The notes beneath the pieces are model-generated. The model was not told where the DNA came from. It searched no databases and saw only the letters and a list, made by a program, of their open reading frames with translations. A DNA stretch of 64,000 bases from Flavobacteriaceae bacterium UBA6268 (GTDB lineage: Bacteria > Bacteroidota > Bacteroidia > Flavobacteriales > Flavobacteriaceae): positions 58,205 through 122,204 of the forward strand of contig DJVA01000049.1 in assembly GCA_002440705.1 (NCBI GenBank), given 5' to 3'. The position numbers were made by a program, and so were the translations under genes. Below, one piece after another: positions 16,307 through 24,723 of the stretch (its first letter is position 1; every line of letters begins with the position of its first letter).

Positions 16307-18049
16307 TTATTGATCTTTTATTTCGGTGGAATCCACCGGTTCGGTCTGAAACTTCGGGTCGTCCTCGCGATTTTGTAAGTCCTTGGGTTTTAATTTGGAA
16401 TATTCAGGAATCTTGATGTCTTCGTCTCGTACTTCTTCAAAAAAAGAACCTTCGTCCTTCGGCAAAGGAATTCCGCGGATTTTAGGCAGGACGGGCGCTG
16501 GTTTTCCTTTAAACAAATCCTGTTTGCTCATCAACCGTTCATCGCCCCGCCAAATAAAACCTGGCAACAGCCTTGTGTTTTCGGGAAATTGTGAGGGTGG
16601 GTATACTTTGCCAGGAACTTTTTTCAGGAATCGGATCCCGATGATTTTCTGGTTTTCCAGATACAATTGGATGGAGCTTGAAACCGTGTTATTGATGCCA
16701 ACCAATTCATTTTTATCATTTCTGGAATAGTAGATTACCTGGGTGTTCTTGATAATATTTACGGTATCCAATTGGTTGTTGGTAAAGAGGCCAATTAAGC
16801 GTTCGCCTTTTACCTGATTGTAGCCTAAGCTGTCCTTTTGTACCAAAAACGCATTATTGAAAACTTTTAAAGTATCCAATTGGTCTGTAACCGTATTATT
16901 TAGTAAATGAATGGTATCTCCGGTCATTTGGTTTTCACCACTCCAGAGGATTGGATTTCGTAGCATTTTAGTAATGCCCAATTTTTCGTTGACGTAAATA
17001 GAATCGCATTTTCCACTGGTGGGTTGTTCCCCGTCTAATCCCTGTTTGAACATGCGTGCCTGGTAAAACCCCTTTATGATCCTATTTTCAGGTTTTCCGG
17101 TTACCCTAAGGGTATCCGCATGTACATAAACCGAATCGTTTTCCTGAAGGGAAACGGCTACAGCGCGTTTGGTAATGAATACCGAATCCTGATCGCGGAA
17201 CACTTCGGCATAATGCCCTCGGATGATGCTTTTGTTGAGGGTATCCAGCACCTTGATGTTGTTGGTGGCAGAGGCAAATCCTTTCGCTCGATCAAAATAG
17301 ATGCTATCTCCATACAGGATGCGGTTGTTGTAGTCTACTCGGGAGTTTTTTACAAAATACCCAGTATTGGATCGGGTGTTGTAAAATCCCCGTTCGCAGT
17401 AAACCGTGCTGGTTTCACTTTCAATCTTGGATTCCCCGTAGAGGTAGGCCCCTCCCGATTCGGAATAGAAATCCAATTGCGGGGAATACACGGTATACTT
17501 GGGGTTTTTGATAACCACATTGGATAGGAATTGGTATTTTTTGCTTTCGGCAAAGTACCTACCAATCCTACTGGTAAGCGTACTGGCCGTGTCGCGTACG
17601 GTTCCGCCAGAGCGATAGTAAGCCTGTTGCTTGATGCGGTCAAAATACAAGGTGTCGGTTTGCAAGGTGGTTTTCGGTTCGGTAAGCAATACATTACCCG
17701 CGGCAAAAGCAAAAGAGGTGTTGCCGTTGTATTCGCCATAGTTGCTTTGCATGCTAACGGTATCTCCTTGAGAAATCCTGACATTGCCATATGCTTTCAC
17801 AAAATTATCCTTGAAATACACAAAGGCCTGGTCGCACCACATTTCAACGCCTTCGTGGACAATGTAAACTTGCCCGGCTTCATCGCGGGTATAAATAACG
17901 GCATCTGGGAATTCGGGCTTTTTTTCAAAATAACCCGATTGCACCGAAACTTTCGTGGTTTTGGTTGAATCGATGATTTTAACCTGGGCATGGGAAGTCT
18001 CTCCAAGTACAAGGCAAATCAATAACACTATAAATTTTGATATTTTCAA
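16307..18049 (-). CDS. OstA-like protein (LptA/LptD N-terminal domain repeats)
   Basis: A periplasmic protein of about 580 residues with beta-jellyroll repeats of the OstA/LptA type, inferred to help bridge LPS from the inner to the outer membrane. A signal peptide MKISKFIVLLICLVLGETSHAQ-like segment starts at a TTG at 18049. Repeats with alternating aromatic and polar strands (for example YGNVRISQGDTVSMQS, LYGDSIYFDRAKG) extend through about residue 400, followed by a Pro/Lys/Asp-rich tail. The frame is open to another TTG at 18079, and no ATG is available, so the start is provisional. It lies between purA and an aminotransferase with short gaps. Confidence 0.82.
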   Translation of the reverse strand: MKISKFIVLLICLVLGETSHAQVKIIDSTKTTKVSVQSGYFEKKPEFPDAVIYTRDEAGQVYIVHEGVEMWCDQAFVYFKDNFVKAYGNVRISQGDTVSMQSNYGEYNGNTSFAFAAGNVLLTEPKTTLQTDTLYFDRIKQQAYYRSGGTVRDTASTLTSRIGRYFAESKKYQFLSNVVIKNPKYTVYSPQLDFYSESGGAYLYGESKIESETSTVYCERGFYNTRSNTGYFVKNSRVDYNNRILYGDSIYFDRAKGFASATNNIKVLDTLNKSIIRGHYAEVFRDQDSVFITKRAVAVSLQENDSVYVHADTLRVTGKPENRIIKGFYQARMFKQGLDGEQPTSGKCDSIYVNEKLGITKMLRNPILWSGENQMTGDTIHLLNNTVTDQLDTLKVFNNAFLVQKDSLGYNQVKGERLIGLFTNNQLDTVNIIKNTQVIYYSRNDKNELVGINNTVSSSIQLYLENQKIIGIRFLKKVPGKVYPPSQFPENTRLLPGFIWRGDERLMSKQDLFKGKPAPVLPKIRGIPLPKDEGSFFEEVRDEDIKIPEYSKLKPKDLQNREDDPKFQTEPVDSTEIKDQ

Positions 18050-18090
18050 TGTAATTAATTCTTTAAGCGAAAATACCAAGAAAACCTGTA

Positions 18091-19362
18091 TTATCTGTGA
18101 ATGGTCTGCTTTCGGTCTGGCCCGACAGATACGATTTTGATGGGCACCTCCAATTCTTTTTCCAAAAATGCGATGTAATCGTTTAAAGGCTTGGGAAACT
18201 GCGAAGCATCGGTCATTTTGGTTAAGTCCTCTTTCCAGCCTTTCATTTCGGTATAAACGGGCATTACGTTTTCTTCTTCGATGTTGTAGGGTAAGTGGTT
18301 GATTTCTTTTCCTTTGTATTTGTATGAGGTACAGACTTTCAATTGGTCAAAACCACTCAGCACATCTCCTTTCATCATCATTAGTTGGGTAACTCCATTT
18401 ACCTGTACGGCATATTTCAACGCAACCAAGTCCAACCAACCACAACGGCGGGGTCTACCTGTAGTTGCACCAAACTCATTTCCTACGCGTCCCATGGTTT
18501 TTCCATATTCGTCAAACAATTCCGTTGGAAAGGGACCGCTTCCTACCCGCGTGGCATACGCCTTAAAAATTCCGAATACCTCCTTTATTTTGTTTGGGGC
18601 AATTCCCAAACCAGTACAAGCGCCCGCTGCGGTGGTATTGGACGAGGTCACGTAGGGATAGGTTCCAAAATCGATGTCCAATAAGGAACCTTGCGCTCCT
18701 TCTGCAAGGATGGATTTTCCTGCTTTTTGAGCCTGATACAGGTATTCCTCACTATCAATAAAACGAAGGGACTTAAGCATTTCCACGGCATCAAAAAACT
18801 CCGCTTCCAGCTCAGCTAAATTGTATTGAATGTCCACGTTGTAAAAATCGATCATGGCCTCGTGTTTGTTGGCCAGTGCACGGTACTTCGCTTTCCAGTC
18901 AGATAATTCAGTATCGCCCACACGGATGCCATTTCGCCCGGTCTTGTCCATATAGGTAGGCCCTATTCCTTTTAAAGTGGAACCAATTTTAGCCTTTCCT
19001 TTCGAGGCTTCACTGGCAGCATCTAGCAAACGGTGCGTGGGCAGGATGAGGTGCGCTTTTCTGGAAATCAATAATTTTTTATGGAAATCGATGTTGAATT
19101 TTTCCAAATTCTTAAGTTCCTTTTTGAAAATTACAGGGTCGATCACCACACCATTTCCTACCAAATTCACAGCGTTTTCATGGAAAATTCCACTGGGTAT
19201 GGTATGCAGCACATGTTTGATCCCGTCAAATTCTAGGGTGTGTCCAGCGTTTGGGCCTCCCTGAAACCGAGCAATAATGTCATAGTTTTTAGTGAGGACG
19301 TCTACAATTTTACCTTTTCCTTCATCGCCCCATTGGAGCCCCAAGAGCAAGTCTACAGCCAT
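18091..19362 (-). CDS. purA: Adenylosuccinate synthetase
   Basis: Joins IMP and aspartate using GTP, the first step from IMP to AMP. The 423-residue protein begins with LLLGLQWGDEGKGKIVDVL, carrying the catalytic Asp and P-loop, followed by GGPNAGHT with the catalytic His, and later TTGRPRRCGWLDL and VGPDRKQTI for base binding. Length matches the family. It follows fur with a seven-base gap and precedes the OstA-like gene, so it is in the middle of a leftward operon. Confidence 0.97.
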   Translation of the reverse strand: MAVDLLLGLQWGDEGKGKIVDVLTKNYDIIARFQGGPNAGHTLEFDGIKHVLHTIPSGIFHENAVNLVGNGVVIDPVIFKKELKNLEKFNIDFHKKLLISRKAHLILPTHRLLDAASEASKGKAKIGSTLKGIGPTYMDKTGRNGIRVGDTELSDWKAKYRALANKHEAMIDFYNVDIQYNLAELEAEFFDAVEMLKSLRFIDSEEYLYQAQKAGKSILAEGAQGSLLDIDFGTYPYVTSSNTTAAGACTGLGIAPNKIKEVFGIFKAYATRVGSGPFPTELFDEYGKTMGRVGNEFGATTGRPRRCGWLDLVALKYAVQVNGVTQLMMMKGDVLSGFDQLKVCTSYKYKGKEINHLPYNIEEENVMPVYTEMKGWKEDLTKMTDASQFPKPLNDYIAFLEKELEVPIKIVSVGPDRKQTIHR

Positions 19363-19369
19363 AAGCAGA

Positions 19370-19822
19370 TTATTTTTCGGAAGTTTTTCGCCTTCCGTAG
19401 AAATACAATGAATGTTTGGTTATTTCGATGTCGAATACTTCTTCGATGGTCTTTTTGATGGTTTGAATACGTGGGTCACAAAACTCGATGACCTCTCCGT
19501 TGGACAGGATGACGTGGTCGTGCTGCTTGTCGAAATACGATTTTTCGTAATGGGCTTGATTTTGTCCAAATTGGTGTTTTCTTACCAATCCGCATTCCAA
19601 CAACAATTCGATGGTATTGTATAGGGTGGCCCTGCTTACCCGATAATTTTTGTTCTTCATGTTGATGTAGAGCGATTCAATGTCGAAATGATCGTTGTGC
19701 TCATAAATCTCCTGCAGGATGGCATAGCGTTCGGGTGTTTTCCGATGCCCCTTTTGTTCGAGGAAATCAGTAAAAACCTGCTTTACGATGGCTTGATTGT
19801 TGGTTTCAGAACGCGTATTCAT
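19370..19822 (-). CDS. Fur family transcriptional regulator
   Basis: A 150-residue metal-responsive repressor of the Fur type. The winged-helix half has HRKTPERYAILQEIYEHNDHFDIESLY and the recognition helix YRVSRATLYNTIELLLECGLV; the dimerisation half has DKQHDHVILSNGEVIEF. The canonical structural-zinc CxxC of Fur is absent here (LSNG in its place), with one Cys further on, so the metal site set is reduced. Whether it senses iron, zinc, manganese or peroxide cannot be said. It sits between relA/spoT and purA, and its own promoter box overlaps the end of the relA/spoT gene. Confidence 0.9.
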   Translation of the reverse strand: MNTRSETNNQAIVKQVFTDFLEQKGHRKTPERYAILQEIYEHNDHFDIESLYINMKNKNYRVSRATLYNTIELLLECGLVRKHQFGQNQAHYEKSYFDKQHDHVILSNGEVIEFCDPRIQTIKKTIEEVFDIEITKHSLYFYGRRKTSEK

Positions 19823-19832
19823 AACAAAAGAG

Positions 19833-19840
19833 CAAAGGTA
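19833..19840 (-). promoter_or_regulatory. -7 promoter box for the fur-family gene
   Basis: TACCTTTG on the minus strand, eleven bases before the fur-family ATG and within a few bases of the relA/spoT stop. No TTG element is clear upstream. Confidence 0.45.
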
Positions 19841-19845
19841 CTCAT

Positions 19846-22050
19846 TTATAGTCGGGTGACTTTATCGATCCCATTAATTTTTTTGATGTTTTTGACCAAA
19901 TTTTCGAGGATGGCCTTGTTTTTTACCACGACGACGATTTTGCCAGTAAAGGTTCCATCGTTGGAATCGAAATGGACACTTTTCATATTGATATGCAGGT
20001 TGTTCGAAATGACCTTGGTGACATTGTTTACAAGTCCAATTGTGTCTATTCCGGAAATCATCAATGTGGCCTTAAATTCTTGCTGTGACGAATCGATCCA
20101 TTTGGCCTGAATGATACGGTAATTGTAATTGCTCTGCATCTGTATGGCATTTGGACAATTCTTTTTATGAACCTTGATGCCTTCGTTGATGGTGATAAAA
20201 CCAAACACCTCATCCCCGGGAATTGGGTTGCAGCATTTGGCCATTTTGTAGTCCAGTTTTTCTTCTTGTTTGCCGAATACCAACTGATCGTATTTTACGG
20301 TAAGCTCTTCCTTATTAACTTCCTCTGGATTGGAAGGTTTTCGAATCCGGTTTTTGAAGAAGCTCATGAAGGCATTGTTCCGCGACGCCGCAAAGTCTTT
20401 AAGCATTTGATTGTCTATGATTCCGGCACCAACCCTGTAGAACAAATCCAGGCTGGTTTTCAACTTGAAATAATTGACCAGTTGATTTACGGTTTTTTCA
20501 TCGAGGGCAATTTTTAAGGATTTCAATTTTCTGACCAAAACCACCTTGCCTTCGGATGCCAATTGTTTTTGTTCCTCTTTGAGGGAGGATTTGATTTTGG
20601 AACTGGCCCTACCAGTAGTTACATAATTTAACCAGTTGGCCGAAGGTTTGGTTTTTTCGGAGGTAATAATCTCCACCTGGTCCCCGCTCTTAAGTTCTTG
20701 GCTTAGCGGTACGAGCTTGCTGTTAACCTTGGCTCCACGGGTATGGTAGCCAACCTCAGTATGCACATGAAAGGCAAAATCCAATGCCGTTGCTCCTTTC
20801 GGGAGGGAATATAAATCGCCCTTGGGCGAAAAAACGAATATTTCCTTGGCATAGAGGTTCAGTTTGAATTCTTCCACAAAATCCACGGCACTCACATCCG
20901 AATTTTCCAAAGTTTCCTGAAGTTTATTCAACCAATTGTCCAGACCCACATCGTCCTTTTCTTTGTTTTTGTATTTGTAGTGTGCGGCATACCCTTTTTC
21001 GGCAATTTCGTTCATGCGTTCACTGCGTATCTGCACTTCTACCCAACGGCCCTTTGGACCCATTACTGTGATGTGTAGTGCTTCGTATCCGGTAGATTTT
21101 GGGGCTGAAATCCAATCCCTTAGTCGGGTTGGGTTGGGTCTGAAATGATCTGTTACGATGGAATAAATTTTCCACGCGATGAACTTTTCATCATCGGTAT
21201 GGCATTTGTAAATGATCCGAATGGCAAACTTGTCGTACACCTCGTCGAAGGAGACGTTTTGAGACATCATTTTTCTCCGAATTGAGAAAATGGATTTTGG
21301 ACGCCCCTTAATTTCATACTTCAATTTTTCGGCGTCCAAGGAATCCCGGATGATTTTTGAAAACGACTCGATGTACGCATCCTGTTCCTCTTTACTTTCC
21401 TTAATTTTACTCAATATATCCTGATATACTTCAGGTTCGGTATATTTAAGGCCAAGGTCCTCTAATTGGGTTTTAACATTGTAAAGTCCAATGCGATGTG
21501 CCAAGGGTGCATAAATGTAAAGGGTTTCCGAAGCAATTTTCACCTGCTTTTGTGCGGGCATTGCATCCATGGTCTGCATGTTGTGCAAACGGTCTGCAAT
21601 TTTGATAATGATGACACGAATGTCCTCATTGAGGGTCAGCAGCATCTTTCGGAAGTTTTCTGCTTGAAGCGAAACATCGCTTTGGTATTCCAGGGCAGAA
21701 ATTTTGGTCAACCCGTCCACAATACGTGCCACGGTTTCCCCAAACATTTGCTCGATATCAACTAGTGTATATGAAGTGTCCTCAACAACATCATGCAAGA
21801 GGGCTGCGGCTATGGAGGTAGCATCCAAGCCAATTTCGGAGGCTACAATCTTTGCGACCGCAATGGGATGAAAAATATAGGCTTCCCCACTTTTTCTGCG
21901 TTGGTCTTTGTGCGCATCTACCGCCACGTCAAAGGCAGAGCGGATGAGTTTCTTGTCCTCGGAAGATAGGGTACGATAGCTTATTTTAAGCAGTTGCTTG
22001 TACTGCTTCGCAATTTCTTTTCTTTCCTCTTCGATTAGGGCTTCTGTCAT
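19846..22050 (-). CDS. Bifunctional (p)ppGpp synthetase/hydrolase, RelA/SpoT family
   Basis: A 734-residue long RSH protein that makes and degrades the alarmone (p)ppGpp. The HD hydrolase domain is intact (FHPIAVAKIV, AALLHDVVEDT, IADRLHNMQT), as is the synthetase domain (GRPKSIFSIRRKM, YEALHITVMG, VEVQIRSERM). They are followed by a TGS domain (VFSPKGDLYSLPKGATALDFAF) and a C-terminal ACT domain. Thus both activities are expected. A near-consensus promoter with TTG-N20-TATTTTTA lies just upstream of the ATG. It heads the leftward set with fur, purA and ostA-like. Confidence 0.95.
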   Translation of the reverse strand: MTEALIEEERKEIAKQYKQLLKISYRTLSSEDKKLIRSAFDVAVDAHKDQRRKSGEAYIFHPIAVAKIVASEIGLDATSIAAALLHDVVEDTSYTLVDIEQMFGETVARIVDGLTKISALEYQSDVSLQAENFRKMLLTLNEDIRVIIIKIADRLHNMQTMDAMPAQKQVKIASETLYIYAPLAHRIGLYNVKTQLEDLGLKYTEPEVYQDILSKIKESKEEQDAYIESFSKIIRDSLDAEKLKYEIKGRPKSIFSIRRKMMSQNVSFDEVYDKFAIRIIYKCHTDDEKFIAWKIYSIVTDHFRPNPTRLRDWISAPKSTGYEALHITVMGPKGRWVEVQIRSERMNEIAEKGYAAHYKYKNKEKDDVGLDNWLNKLQETLENSDVSAVDFVEEFKLNLYAKEIFVFSPKGDLYSLPKGATALDFAFHVHTEVGYHTRGAKVNSKLVPLSQELKSGDQVEIITSEKTKPSANWLNYVTTGRASSKIKSSLKEEQKQLASEGKVVLVRKLKSLKIALDEKTVNQLVNYFKLKTSLDLFYRVGAGIIDNQMLKDFAASRNNAFMSFFKNRIRKPSNPEEVNKEELTVKYDQLVFGKQEEKLDYKMAKCCNPIPGDEVFGFITINEGIKVHKKNCPNAIQMQSNYNYRIIQAKWIDSSQQEFKATLMISGIDTIGLVNNVTKVISNNLHINMKSVHFDSNDGTFTGKIVVVVKNKAILENLVKNIKKINGIDKVTRL

Positions 22051-22102
22051 AGACTAAAAATACGATTTTGCCCAAAACTTGGCAATAAAAGTTGTTCCAA
22101 TT

Positions 22103-23335
22103 CTATTGAAGCAAATTTTGAATTCGCGAGGCCAATGTGGGATGGGAATAGTGCATGAAAACATACAGCGGATGTGGTGTGAGGTTGCTCAAGCTGTTTC
22201 GGGACAATTTTTTTAGTGAAGCAACAAGTGGCATAGGGCCGTAGGTGCTTTTGGCATAATTGTCGGCCTGGTACTCAAATTTTCTCGAAAGGTAATTCAT
22301 GATTAAATCCGTAATTTCGGAAATGGGGGTATACAAAATTCCAAAAGCAATCAATCCCACATGGAACGAAGGTGTTTTTACGCCTAGGGCTTCAGAAAAA
22401 ATGGACCACTCTACAAATAAAGAGAAGAGCCAAAGTGTAAATCCGGTAAGCAGGGTCGTTGCCAACAAATTGTAAAGAATGTGACTTCGTTTGTAATGGC
22501 CCACTTCGTGTGCCAGGACGGCGACGATTTCTTCTTCCTCCAAATCGTTGATAAGGGTGTCATAAAGGGTAATTCGCTTTTCCTTTCCAAATCCCGAAAA
22601 ATAAGCATTGGCCTTGGTACTGCGTTTGGACCCATCAATAACAAATATATTTTGAAGGCTGAACCCCACCTTGGAAGCGTACGCTTCAATTTTGGTGCGT
22701 AAACTTCCATTCTCCAAAGGTGTTTGCTTGTTAAAAAGAGGAACGATGAGCCTTGCGTAAAATAAATTCAGGAGGATCGAAAAAAGGGCGACCAACCCCC
22801 AGGCATAGAGCCAAAAAAAGGTCCCAGCGCGTTGGTAAAACCAAATGATGAGTGCCAGAAGCATCCCACCAAGGACGGCACCCAATACCCATCCTTTTAA
22901 TTTATCCAACACAAAGGTTTTTAGGGAGGTTTTGTTAAAACCGTATTTGGATTCGATAACAAATGTGCCGTAATAGCTAAGGGGGATGCTCAAAATCTGA
23001 CTGGCCATGAGTATGATTCCAAAAAATAACAAGGCAATGGTAATTTCATTGGATGAAATGGAACGGGCGATTGAATCTACAAATTCAAATCCGTCCAAGA
23101 AAAAAAACGATAAAGTGACTATTAGGGAACTACTGGAAGTAAATAACCCAAAGCGGTATTTTTCTTTTTTATAGCGCTGCGATTTTTGATAGGCTCCGGC
23201 TTCAAAGACATCTTTCAGGTCATTTGGCACGGGATCATTAAAATGTTTGGCGTTAAGGGCGTCCACTAGTTTGTCTATGATGAAATTCACCAAAAGTAGG
23301 GCTATAATGAGGTAAAATAATTGGGTTGCAGTCAT
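22103..23335 (-). CDS. M48 family metallopeptidase, Ste24p/CAAX-protease-like
   Basis: A 410-residue integral membrane zinc protease. The catalytic site HEVGHYKRSH lies in the sequence VAVLAHEVGH about two thirds along, and the third zinc ligand is in the FEYQADNYA block downstream. Several hydrophobic segments occupy the N-terminal 200 residues, as in Ste24p, and a NAYFSGFGKEKRITLYDTL block precedes the active site. The physiological substrate in bacteria of this group is not known; membrane protein quality control is a guess. It lies upstream of relA/spoT with a 52-base gap. Confidence 0.92.
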   Translation of the reverse strand: MTATQLFYLIIALLLVNFIIDKLVDALNAKHFNDPVPNDLKDVFEAGAYQKSQRYKKEKYRFGLFTSSSSLIVTLSFFFLDGFEFVDSIARSISSNEITIALLFFGIILMASQILSIPLSYYGTFVIESKYGFNKTSLKTFVLDKLKGWVLGAVLGGMLLALIIWFYQRAGTFFWLYAWGLVALFSILLNLFYARLIVPLFNKQTPLENGSLRTKIEAYASKVGFSLQNIFVIDGSKRSTKANAYFSGFGKEKRITLYDTLINDLEEEEIVAVLAHEVGHYKRSHILYNLLATTLLTGFTLWLFSLFVEWSIFSEALGVKTPSFHVGLIAFGILYTPISEITDLIMNYLSRKFEYQADNYAKSTYGPMPLVASLKKLSRNSLSNLTPHPLYVFMHYSHPTLASRIQNLLQ

Positions 23336-23440
23336 AGATGGCTTTAATGAATGTAAAAATGAATCTTAAAATTTGAAAGAAAGTATTCTAAGTTGCTCCG
23401 ATATGTGTATCTTAATGAAACAAATAAAATTATAATTGCC

Positions 23441-23863
23441 ATGAAAACAAAAATTTTTGCCTTTATGTTTCTTTTGGGCCTTGCTTTTTTCTTTGGCTGT
23501 AAAAACAATGATGATGATGGAAGTGCCACCCAAACGAACACACTTCAAGGCACTTGGCATTTGCGAAATGTCAGTGGTGGTTTCGCGGGAATCAATGTCG
23601 ATTTCGATAGAGGAGAAGTAAAGTGGACGTTCAATACTTCCACAGGCAAACTTGAAGTAGAAAACAATGTGCCTTTCGCGAATCCGGATTTCGATTATAC
23701 CCTATTCGTTAGCGGAACATACAATTATGCGGTTACTACTTCGGGCGATACGAAGGTATTGATGATTGAAGGTTTAAGTTATGGAACAGTAACGGTGTCC
23801 GACCAAACCATGACTTTGGATGAGCAGGGGACGGATGGTTTTTTAATGCAGTTTGAACGTTAA
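23441..23863 (+). CDS. Small lipocalin-like lipoprotein
   Basis: A 140-residue protein with a lipoprotein signal (hydrophobic run followed by FFFGC, lipid-anchored Cys at residue 20), then a short Asp-rich linker and a domain opening LQGTWHLRNVSGG. The LxGTW opening and beta-rich remainder resemble the lipocalin-like domain of many Bacteroidota lipoproteins. Ligand and role are unknown. The ATG at 23441 is chosen because it directly precedes the signal sequence. Its stop overlaps that of the convergent methyltransferase gene by four bases. Confidence 0.8.
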   Translation: MKTKIFAFMFLLGLAFFFGCKNNDDDGSATQTNTLQGTWHLRNVSGGFAGINVDFDRGEVKWTFNTSTGKLEVENNVPFANPDFDYTLFVSGTYNYAVTTSGDTKVLMIEGLSYGTVTVSDQTMTLDEQGTDGFLMQFER

Positions 23864-24675
23864 TCGGGCAAGGAAAACCCACGTTGTCTTTTAGCTTCAA
23901 AAATAAGGATTCCAGCAGCAACCGAAACGTTCATGCTGTCGATGTGTCCCTGCATTGGGATCATGATGTTTTGATCGCTCTCTGTGAGCCATACATCGGA
24001 AAGCCCTTCTGCTTCTGTACCAACCACAATGGCAGTAGCATTTTTGAAATCGCAATCCACATAAGGAATAGAAGCTTGCAACGCAGCACTAAATATGGCG
24101 ATGTGGTGTTGTTTCAAATAATGAAGAATTTCTTTGGTGCTTCCAGTAGCTACTTGATTGGTAAACACACATCCCACACTACTGCGAATGCTATTGGGAT
24201 TGTACAAGTCGGTTTTGGGATTGGCAATGATGACGGCGTCCAATTTGGCTGCATCGGCCGTACGGAGCAATGCCCCTATGTTTCCTGGTTTTTCGGGAGC
24301 TTCGGCCACTAAAATCAATGGGTTTTTGGTGGTGAAATGTAAATCGGATAGCAAATGACTTTTGGTTTGAAACAACCCAATCACCCCTTCCGTAGAAGCC
24401 CGATAGGCCATTTTTTCATACACTTCTTTCGAGACCGATATCAATTCATAAGGATGATCGCTATTTCCCTGAAACACCTTTAAAGCTTCAACCGAAATGA
24501 TTTCATCGCAATAAAAAAGGGTCTTCAAAATATAAGTGCCCTTCAATGCCAAAACAATTTCACGAAGGCCCTCTACCACAAACAGTCCCTGTTTCTTGCG
24601 TTCCTTCGATTTTTCCGAAAGCTGGACCACTTGTTTAACCAAGGGGTTTTGGATGCTGGTAAGGTGTTTTTGCAT
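23860..24675 (-). CDS. SpoU/TrmH family RNA 2'-O-methyltransferase
   Basis: A 271-residue knotted (SPOUT) methyltransferase that would methylate a ribose in rRNA or tRNA with S-adenosylmethionine. An N-terminal substrate-binding domain (LVKQVVQLSEKSKERKKQGLF, FVVEGLREI) precedes the catalytic domain with motif 1 NIGALLRTADA, motif 2 IVVGTEAEGLSD, and motif 3 IDSMNVSVAAGILIFEA. The exact RNA target is unclear. The ATG at 24675 directly follows a TATTTTTG box, so it is preferred over a codon at 24711. It diverges from the T9SS protein gene. Confidence 0.92.
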   Translation of the reverse strand: MQKHLTSIQNPLVKQVVQLSEKSKERKKQGLFVVEGLREIVLALKGTYILKTLFYCDEIISVEALKVFQGNSDHPYELISVSKEVYEKMAYRASTEGVIGLFQTKSHLLSDLHFTTKNPLILVAEAPEKPGNIGALLRTADAAKLDAVIIANPKTDLYNPNSIRSSVGCVFTNQVATGSTKEILHYLKQHHIAIFSAALQASIPYVDCDFKNATAIVVGTEAEGLSDVWLTESDQNIMIPMQGHIDSMNVSVAAGILIFEAKRQRGFSLPD

Positions 24676-24679
24676 GGTA

Positions 24680-24711
24680 CAAAAATAACTTAAATAGCTA
24701 TCTTTGTTCAA
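24680..24711 (-). promoter_or_regulatory. Promoter for the SpoU methyltransferase gene
   Basis: On the minus strand TTG at 24711-24709 and TATTTTTG at 24687-24680, spacer 21. It physically overlaps the divergent promoter box at 24699-24706. Confidence 0.6.
24699..24706 (+). promoter_or_regulatory. -7 promoter box for the T9SS-exported protein gene
   Basis: TATCTTTG on the plus strand, 17 bases before the ATG at 24724. The nearest upstream TTG is 26 bases away, farther than usual. Confidence 0.5.
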
Positions 24712-24723
24712 AAATTTTGGGAG

